Part shown: in pieces, positions 6,804 through 10,880 of the stretch | Layout: every line of letters begins with the position of its first letter | Position numbering within the stretch: the first letter of the stretch is position 1 | From: Verrucomicrobiota bacterium | GTDB lineage: Bacteria > Verrucomicrobiota > Verrucomicrobiia > Opitutales > Seribacteraceae | DNA length: 10,880 nt | NCBI GenBank assembly: GCA_014382645.1 | Contig: JACNJI010000338.1 | Location: 1 to 10,880 of the forward strand | Direction of reading: 5' to 3' | Position numbers and translations under genes: made by a program | Notes under the pieces: generated by a model | The model's database searches: none | Seen by the model: the letters and a program-made list of their open reading frames with translations, nothing else | Told to the model about the DNA's origin: nothing

Positions 6804-7936
6804 GATTGCCCAATTCCCGTTTTGCAAACGATGAAAGATCCGCTGAATTGAGAAAAGAAACAAAAGGCTCCGGCTTTGTTGTCGAAAGCTTCGTGAACCG
6901 CTAGACGGTTGCCCAGAAGGCCGGCGTGCCCATAATCTTCAAAAATCATTAAGCCGCCTGTTACAAGCCTGTCGTCAAAGATTTCTTCAATCAGGTATTT
7001 CGTCCCTCGATACGAATCACAGTCGACAAAAGCCAGAGACAAACTCCCGCATTCGGCTTTGGGAAAGGTTTGAGTGAAATCTCCTTTCACGAATTTAACA
7101 TTTTGAAGTTCACTGAATTTGGACTTCACTTCTTCGTAATCAACTTCGTGAGTTTCACTCCAAAAGTGGTCGATGCCGATTGATTCTCGCGGGAAGGATT
7201 CGAACATATCGAAGAGAAAGAGGCGTTTGTCGCAACCTATCTCCTCAAGGTAGCGTCCCAGAAGATATCCACTTTGGCCCTTGAATGACCCAAACTCAGC
7301 TATGTCTCCGGGTAAGTTGTTGGCTACGATCTGATTCACGCATTGCACGAGGTCGAGAAAGTCGCGAATACCAGTTTTAGGATCAAAGTTTTCCAATGAT
7401 TCCTGGAAAAGGGTTAGGCAATCGACGGGCTGAGCATGTAGAGGTGAAATAAAGTCCACCGAGTCTTCCCACATGTGGTTGATGCCCTTGTTCTCTTGCT
7501 TTGGGGTTACGGCATATTCAAAGGGCAGATTCCGTGTCCGTTCGTCGGAAAGGAGAGCGAGGGCTACTTCGTGTATTGCTTTTGCCTTCGAGGATGCGAT
7601 GGTCACGACCAACCTGTTTCGTTCCTCGTCGGGAAGTCGAGCAATGTCCATTGCGGAGTCAAATCGGCGGACAGAGAAGTCAAAACTAAGCCTTTCGTGA
7701 ACTTCTTTGGAGAATCTGTTGGAAGGGCCTACGAGAGCAATTGCCGTAAAATCGTTTTTTTTGGTCGTTGCCTTAATTCTTGCGACCAGAAAATCGACGG
7801 CTTCTTCTTCGTTTTGTGGATCATTCCAACGGAAATCGGTTGCAGGAACGGGGTCTGCGGTCGGTGAACCCCAAGAAATCAAGTGGCGACCGAGGAAACG
7901 AAGTAGGCGAGCAAGTACACTCTCTGAATTCATCAT
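6800..7936 (-). CDS. TylF/MycF-family SAM-dependent methyltransferase with extra N-terminal domain
   Basis: The C-terminal part (about 170-372) resembles the macrocin O-methyltransferase family (TylF/MycF), cation-dependent enzymes that methylate sugar hydroxyls in macrolides and related molecules. Visible motifs are the SAM-binding loop IAEFGSFKGQSG (212-223), LFDMFESFP (241-249), FVDCDSY (303-309; Asp305 and Asp307 as possible metal ligands) and FEDYGH (332-337). The first 150 residues are not part of the usual family. They contain a small alpha/beta segment with IALVGPSN (66-73) and LVVTIASS (109-116) of Rossmann-like appearance. The substrate is unknown. The gene begins 4 bases after thyA and overlaps folA by ATGA, so it must be co-transcribed and probably co-translated with them. 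No glycosyltransferase or polyketide genes are nearby. A second ATG at 7931-7933 could also serve as start. Confidence 0.85.
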   Translation of the reverse strand: MMNSESVLARLLRFLGRHLISWGSPTADPVPATDFRWNDPQNEEEAVDFLVARIKATTKKNDFTAIALVGPSNRFSKEVHERLSFDFSVRRFDSAMDIARLPDEERNRLVVTIASSKAKAIHEVALALLSDERTRNLPFEYAVTPKQENKGINHMWEDSVDFISPLHAQPVDCLTLFQESLENFDPKTGIRDFLDLVQCVNQIVANNLPGDIAEFGSFKGQSGYLLGRYLEEIGCDKRLFLFDMFESFPRESIGIDHFWSETHEVDYEEVKSKFSELQNVKFVKGDFTQTFPKAECGSLSLAFVDCDSYRGTKYLIEEIFDDRLVTGGLMIFEDYGHAGLLGNRLAVHEAFDNKAGAFCFFSQFSGSFIVCKTGIGQS

Positions 7937-7940
7937 TGGT

Positions 7941-8735
7941 TTACACTGCGATTGGCGCCTTGATCGCGGGGTGACACTCGTAGTCGACCAGTTCGAAGTC
8001 CTCGTACCGGAAATCTGAGATTTCTTTTTGGTTTCCGTGGATCAACATGCGAGGCGGATTCATGGGCTTGCGGGAAAGCTGGATTTTCGCCTGTTCCTCA
8101 TGGTTGGAATAGAGGTGCAAATCCCCGAAGGTGTGTACGAATTCCTTTGGGCGGAGGTTGCACGCTTTGGCTACCATCATCAGAAGGAGTGCATAGGACG
8201 CGATGTTGAAGGGTACTCCGAGAAAAATGTCAGCACTCCGTTGGTAGAGTTGGCAGCTCAGGTTTCCTTCCGCGACGTAAAACTGGAAGAGAGCGTGGCA
8301 TGGAGGCAGGGCCATTTGTTCAAGCTCGCCTGGGTTCCATGCGCAAACTATGTGCCGACGGCTGTCCGGATTTTCTCGAATGGAACGGATCACTTCTTCG
8401 ATTTGGTTTACGGAACCTCCGTTGGGTTTCCGCCAGTCGGTCCATTGGGCTCCGTAGACTCGGCCGAGGTCACCATTTTCATCTGCCCATTCGTCCCAAA
8501 TGCTGACCTTGTTTTCATGCAGGTACTGCAGATTCGTCTCTCCCTTTAGAAACCATAGAAGCTCGTGAATGATGGATCGAAGGTGTAACTTCTTCGTTGT
8601 AAGCAGGGGAAAGCCGTCCTCCATAGAGAAGCGAGCTTGCGCCCCGAAAACGGACCAAGTCCCCGTTCCCGTTCGGTCGTCTCGATATACGCCATCTCTT
8701 TTGACGTGCTCCAGTAAATCTAGGTAGGTCTTCAC
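7941..8735 (-). CDS. thyA: Thymidylate synthase
   Basis: Methylates dUMP to dTMP using methylenetetrahydrofolate and releases dihydrofolate. At 264 residues it equals E. coli ThyA and most functional residues fall at the same numbers: Arg21, catalytic Cys146 ([12 protein letters not shown]), Arg126 and Arg127, Arg166-Ser167-Asp169 ([13 protein letters not shown]), Asn177, His207 and Tyr209. The start codon is GTG (8733-8735), supported by the N-terminus [11 protein letters not shown] aligning with the family start. No good Shine-Dalgarno site is present; AAGGG lies about 14 bases upstream. First gene of the minus-strand cluster with the methyltransferase and folA. Confidence 0.97.
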   Translation of the reverse strand: MKTYLDLLEHVKRDGVYRDDRTGTGTWSVFGAQARFSMEDGFPLLTTKKLHLRSIIHELLWFLKGETNLQYLHENKVSIWDEWADENGDLGRVYGAQWTDWRKPNGGSVNQIEEVIRSIRENPDSRRHIVCAWNPGELEQMALPPCHALFQFYVAEGNLSCQLYQRSADIFLGVPFNIASYALLLMMVAKACNLRPKEFVHTFGDLHLYSNHEEQAKIQLSRKPMNPPRMLIHGNQKEISDFRYEDFELVDYECHPAIKAPIAV

Positions 8736-8833
8736 TTTGCTTAGGTAGCCCTTGGTAATGGAGGGATGAAGGTCTTTCGGAAAGAGAAAAAGTTCGCGCT
8801 TCTCAACTAAATGTGATTTTTTTGGTTTTGCTT
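8736..8833. promoter_or_regulatory. Divergent promoter region between thyA and the secreted-protein gene
   Basis: About 100 bases separate the divergent starts, so both promoters should be here. I found only poor matches to sigma-70 hexamers: a TTGAGA on the minus strand (8801-8806) has no fitting -10. No operator-like palindrome was seen. Confidence 0.35.
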
Positions 8834-9691
8834 ATGGGGGCCAAAGCTAAAGTCGCTCTATTCTCCGCAGCCTTTTCGGCTGTTGTGTTTTCCTTGCACG
8901 GGCAACAACGACAGAACGATTTCACCAAGCGTATACGCGCTTTTGATGGTAAATTAAACGTTTTGTCCGCCAAGCGAATTTCATCACCCGGATTATCCTC
9001 CAATTTCAATCGTCGCATTCCCTTCAAGCAAATACCTCAGAATTATTCAAGATTCGGCGGTAAACGTTATCCCATGGGGGACTCGGCAATCAAATCTCAG
9101 AAGCTTCATCAAGGAAAAACTCTTTCCTTCGACCGAGGTTTCGACAAGCGTTCGCCACTGTCCGGTAAGAGTGCCGATGGAGCCGCGCTTTCAGTCCGTG
9201 CCCCCGCCGTCGCTTCCGTGGAATTCCGAGATAGCTATTATGGAGCTATCGACAAGCGGGTGGACGAGTGGATGAACAATGTGAACAAAATGTCGTTGCA
9301 AGACGTAAACCGATATCAGTTTCGCCGAGGAAGGTCGACCGAACCGGGGTTTCCCGTGCAGAAGGCAGGATCCAAGGATTTGCCCACCCCATCTGCCGGC
9401 AAGGGCTTGGGTTCCGGCCAATTCCGGGGCGTGACTCCTCCTCTTCCTGCCAGAGCTTCCGCTGGGCAACCCTCTTACGGACTCGGTTCTGTCCGTACCA
9501 AGACTGCCGTCGGAGGTGCTCCACCTTCCTCGACTTCTCGCCGGACCGTTGCTCCTGCCAGCCCTTCTTCCGGTTCCGGTTCTTCCCCTTCTTTACGCTC
9601 CCTTCTCTCTCCCTCAAGCCATTCCGGCGGCTCGAGCTCGGGTTCCATGCCCAGGCTCGGACCTAAAAAAATCAGAGTCAACGTCAAGTAG
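8834..9691 (+). CDS. Secreted basic Ser/Pro-rich protein of unknown function
   Basis: I do not recognise this family. The 285-residue product has a clear Sec signal peptide: basic start MGAKAK, hydrophobic VALFSAAFSAVVFS (7-20), likely cleavage after LHG (23). The mature part is basic and has no cysteine. Residues 125-165 look the most structured, with YYGAIDKRVDEWMNNVNKMS (135-154) and DVNRYQFRRGRS. From about 183 onward it is low-complexity Ser/Pro/Gly, ending in a basic tail GPKKIRVNVK. ATG 8834 is chosen because the basic n-region follows it; an in-frame GTG at 8813 would add MIFLVLL. Neither has a Shine-Dalgarno site. The frame is open for the whole length, codon use looks like the neighbours, and it fills the gap between thyA and the tRNA, so I take it as real. 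Confidence 0.72.
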   Translation: MGAKAKVALFSAAFSAVVFSLHGQQRQNDFTKRIRAFDGKLNVLSAKRISSPGLSSNFNRRIPFKQIPQNYSRFGGKRYPMGDSAIKSQKLHQGKTLSFDRGFDKRSPLSGKSADGAALSVRAPAVASVEFRDSYYGAIDKRVDEWMNNVNKMSLQDVNRYQFRRGRSTEPGFPVQKAGSKDLPTPSAGKGLGSGQFRGVTPPLPARASAGQPSYGLGSVRTKTAVGGAPPSSTSRRTVAPASPSSGSGSSPSLRSLLSPSSHSGGSSSGSMPRLGPKKIRVNVK

Positions 9692-9707
9692 GTGCGGCGC
9701 TTCTCGC

Positions 9708-9735
9708 TTGCTTCTGTCTCGTCTTCCCCTATTCT
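9708..9735 (+). promoter_or_regulatory. Candidate promoter for tRNA-Val (and ilvN)
   Basis: TTGCTT (9708-9713) and TATTCT (9730-9735) are spaced by 16 bases and match the sigma-70 hexamers at 3/6 and 4/6. They sit about 30 bases before the tRNA, in the only gap upstream of it. The match is weak. Confidence 0.25.
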
Positions 9736-9766
9736 ACGACACCCTTTCTTCTAAGCACAATGAGAC

Positions 9767-9843
9767 GGACGGCTAGCTCAGTTGGTTAGAGCGACTGGTT
9801 TACACCCAGTAGGTCGCAGGTTCGAGTCCTGTGCCGTCCACCA
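9767..9843 (+). tRNA. tRNA-Val (anticodon TAC), CCA encoded
   Basis: Full cloverleaf: acceptor GGACGGC (9767-9773) pairs with GCCGTCC (9833-9839), D-arm GCTC/GAGC, anticodon stem ACTGG/CCAGT around loop TTTACAC with anticodon TAC at 9801-9803, and T-arm GCAGG/CCTGT (one G-T pair) around TTCGAGT. Discriminator A is at 9840 and the CCA end is encoded at 9841-9843. The anticodon UAC decodes GUA and, if modified, other valine codons. The gene ends 20 bases before the ilvN start codon. Confidence 0.97.
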
Positions 9844-9863
9844 TTTACCTATAAAACAATACT

Positions 9864-10349
9864 ATGCGACATGTTATCTCCATACTGGTCGAGAACAAGT
9901 TCGGCGTCCTCGCTCGCATTACCGGGCTTTTTAGTGGACGTGGATTCAATATAGACACCCTCAACGTCGGGCCCACTCACGTCGAAGGACGTTCTCGAAT
10001 TACCGCCACGCTTAAAGGTGACGACAAGTCACTCGATCAATGCGTTAAGCAACTCGACAAGCTCATCGACGTCATCGACATCCAGAACTTTGTTGAGGGC
10101 GAGGCCGTGGGTAGGGAGCTGGTAGTAGTCAAAGTGAATGCCGACTCCCGATCACGTCCTGAAATCACGCAGATATGCGATATCTTTCGAGGCAAGATCA
10201 TCGATGTCTCCACCGATAGCTTGATCGTCGAGGTGACGGGCAACGAGAGCAAGCTGCAGGCCTTTTTGGAGCTCATCGCCCCCTTCGGCGTTCTCGAGCA
10301 AGCTCGCACCGGCACTGTTTCCATTCGACGCGGGAAACTCTACAATTGA
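9864..10349 (+). CDS. ilvN: Acetolactate synthase small (regulatory) subunit
   Basis: Regulatory subunit of acetohydroxyacid synthase, the first common step of valine, leucine and isoleucine synthesis; it activates the large subunit and confers valine feedback. The 161-residue length fits the family (E. coli IlvH has 163). The N-terminal ACT domain has VISILVENKFGVLARITGLF and RGFNIDTLNVGPT, with Asn11, Gly14 and Asn29 at the positions that bind valine in IlvH. The C-terminal domain has IFRGKIIDVSTDSLIVEVTG and closes with GTVSIRRGK. The catalytic subunit gene ilvB, often directly upstream, is absent here; tRNA-Val takes its place. No Shine-Dalgarno site is visible. TATAAA at 9850-9855 could be a -10 for a very short or leaderless transcript. 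Confidence 0.96.
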   Translation: MRHVISILVENKFGVLARITGLFSGRGFNIDTLNVGPTHVEGRSRITATLKGDDKSLDQCVKQLDKLIDVIDIQNFVEGEAVGRELVVVKVNADSRSRPEITQICDIFRGKIIDVSTDSLIVEVTGNESKLQAFLELIAPFGVLEQARTGTVSIRRGKLYN

Positions 10350-10374
10350 TCTTTTCCCGCCAGATTTTTATTTT
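10330..10374 (+). terminator. Candidate hairpin over the ilvN stop codon (terminator or attenuator)
   Basis: GCGGGAAA (10330-10337) and TTTCCCGC (10353-10360) are a perfect 8-base inverted repeat with a 15-base loop that contains the ilvN stop codon (10347-10349). A T-rich stretch follows (ATTTTTATTTT). It may be an intrinsic terminator or a partial one that lowers ilvC expression relative to ilvN. The loop is long and the T-run is interrupted and starts three bases after the stem, so strength is uncertain. Confidence 0.45.
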
Positions 10375-10408
10375 CTATTCAACCTAATCACCACCAATAC
10401 GTCAGCCC

Positions 10409-10880
10409 ATGCCCGCGAAAGTCTATACGCAAAAAGAGGCCAAAGTTACCTCTCTCAGGAACAAAACGCTCGCCGTGATTGGCTATGGCTCCCAAGGCCA
10501 TGCTCACGCCCTAAACCTTAAGGAAAGCGGCTGCAAGGTCATCATCGGCCTCTATGAGGGCAGCAAGTCCATCAAGATCGCCAAGAAGCACGGCTTCGAG
10601 GTCGTCGACGTGGCCGAGGCCACTCGCCAAGCCGACGTCATCATGATCGGGGTGCCCGACATGAAGCAGGCCGAGGTCTACGAAAACGAGATCAAGCCCA
10701 ACTTGTCCAAGGGAAAAACCCTTCTCTTCACGCATGGCTTCGCCATTCACTTCGGGCTAATCAAGCCTCCGCGCAGCATCAGCGTGATCATGGTCGCCCC
10801 CAAGGGTCCCGGTCACATCGTTCGCTCCCAGTACAAGGAAGGCAAGGGCGTTCCCGCCTTGATCGCTGTGCTCAAGGGTT
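10409..10880 (+). CDS. ilvC: Ketol-acid reductoisomerase, N-terminal part (cut by right edge)
   Basis: Second step of branched-chain amino acid synthesis: Mg-dependent isomerisation and NADPH reduction of acetolactate and acetohydroxybutyrate. 157 residues are visible. The dinucleotide-binding loop is IGYGSQGHAHALNL (24-37), followed by the phosphate-recognition segment GLYEGSKS (47-54), then IGVPD (80-84), FTHGFAIHFG (107-116) with catalytic His109, and MVAPKGPGHIVR (128-139) leading into GKGVPALIAV. Position 49 is Tyr where this class usually has Arg. It begins 59 bases after ilvN and is likely in the same transcript. The metal-binding C-terminal domain is beyond the edge. Confidence 0.96.
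   Translation, partial: MPAKVYTQKEAKVTSLRNKTLAVIGYGSQGHAHALNLKESGCKVIIGLYEGSKSIKIAKKHGFEVVDVAEATRQADVIMIGVPDMKQAEVYENEIKPNLSKGKTLLFTHGFAIHFGLIKPPRSISVIMVAPKGPGHIVRSQYKEGKGVPALIAVLKG

Noticed and set aside
6804..6863. Longer folA start at 6863
   Set aside because: It would overlap the methyltransferase gene by 64 bases and add residues not found in DHFR; the ATGA start at 6803 fits the family.
8028..8549. 173-codon plus-strand open frame opposite thyA
   Set aside because: Antisense shadow; ThyA on the minus strand has all catalytic residues.
9767..9843. tRNA-Val as an integration site for a mobile element
   Set aside because: No integrase, no repeat of the tRNA 3' end in the window, and both flanks carry ordinary chromosomal genes.

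Overview
The window is chromosomal housekeeping DNA from a Gram-negative bacterium of roughly even base composition. A Verrucomicrobiota (Opitutae-like) host is my best guess. It rests on the respiratory gene layout, a lipoprotein-type COX2 fused to cytochrome c, SCO with an extra N-terminal domain beside a DUF420 protein, and the near absence of strong Shine-Dalgarno sites. This is inference and no 16S gene is present. There is no sign of phage, insertion sequence, CRISPR array or plasmid functions.

Left region (1-6260): a divergent cytochrome c oxidase locus. On the minus strand, reading right to left, are ctaB (heme O synthase), ctaC (subunit II with CuA and a fused cytochrome c domain) and the start of ctaD (subunit I, cut by the left edge). 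On the plus strand, leaving the same 420-base intergenic region, are a two-domain SCO-type copper chaperone, a membrane-anchored protein with two HLHP histidine domains, a DUF420 membrane protein and tag (3-methyladenine DNA glycosylase). The first three plus-strand genes are best read as accessory or assembly factors for the copper centres of the oxidase encoded opposite; tag looks like a passenger.

Middle (6327-8735): a tight minus-strand cluster thyA, a TylF-family methyltransferase, folA. ThyA consumes methylenetetrahydrofolate and releases dihydrofolate, which FolA reduces, so these two belong together. The methyltransferase between them, joined by a 4-base gap on one side and an ATGA overlap on the other, is unexpected. 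Divergent from thyA is a secreted, basic, Ser/Pro-rich protein I do not recognise.

Right (9767-10880): tRNA-Val(TAC), then 20 bases later ilvN (acetolactate synthase regulatory subunit), then ilvC (ketol-acid reductoisomerase, cut by the right edge). These are branched-chain amino acid biosynthesis genes, with a possible hairpin over the ilvN stop codon.

I do not see a wholly new system. The points most worth a second look are the EF-hand loop inserted in the DUF420 protein, the methyltransferase inside thyA-folA, the tRNA-Val/ilvN juxtaposition, the double HLHP protein, and the roughly 47-residue insertion next to the CuA site in COX2.
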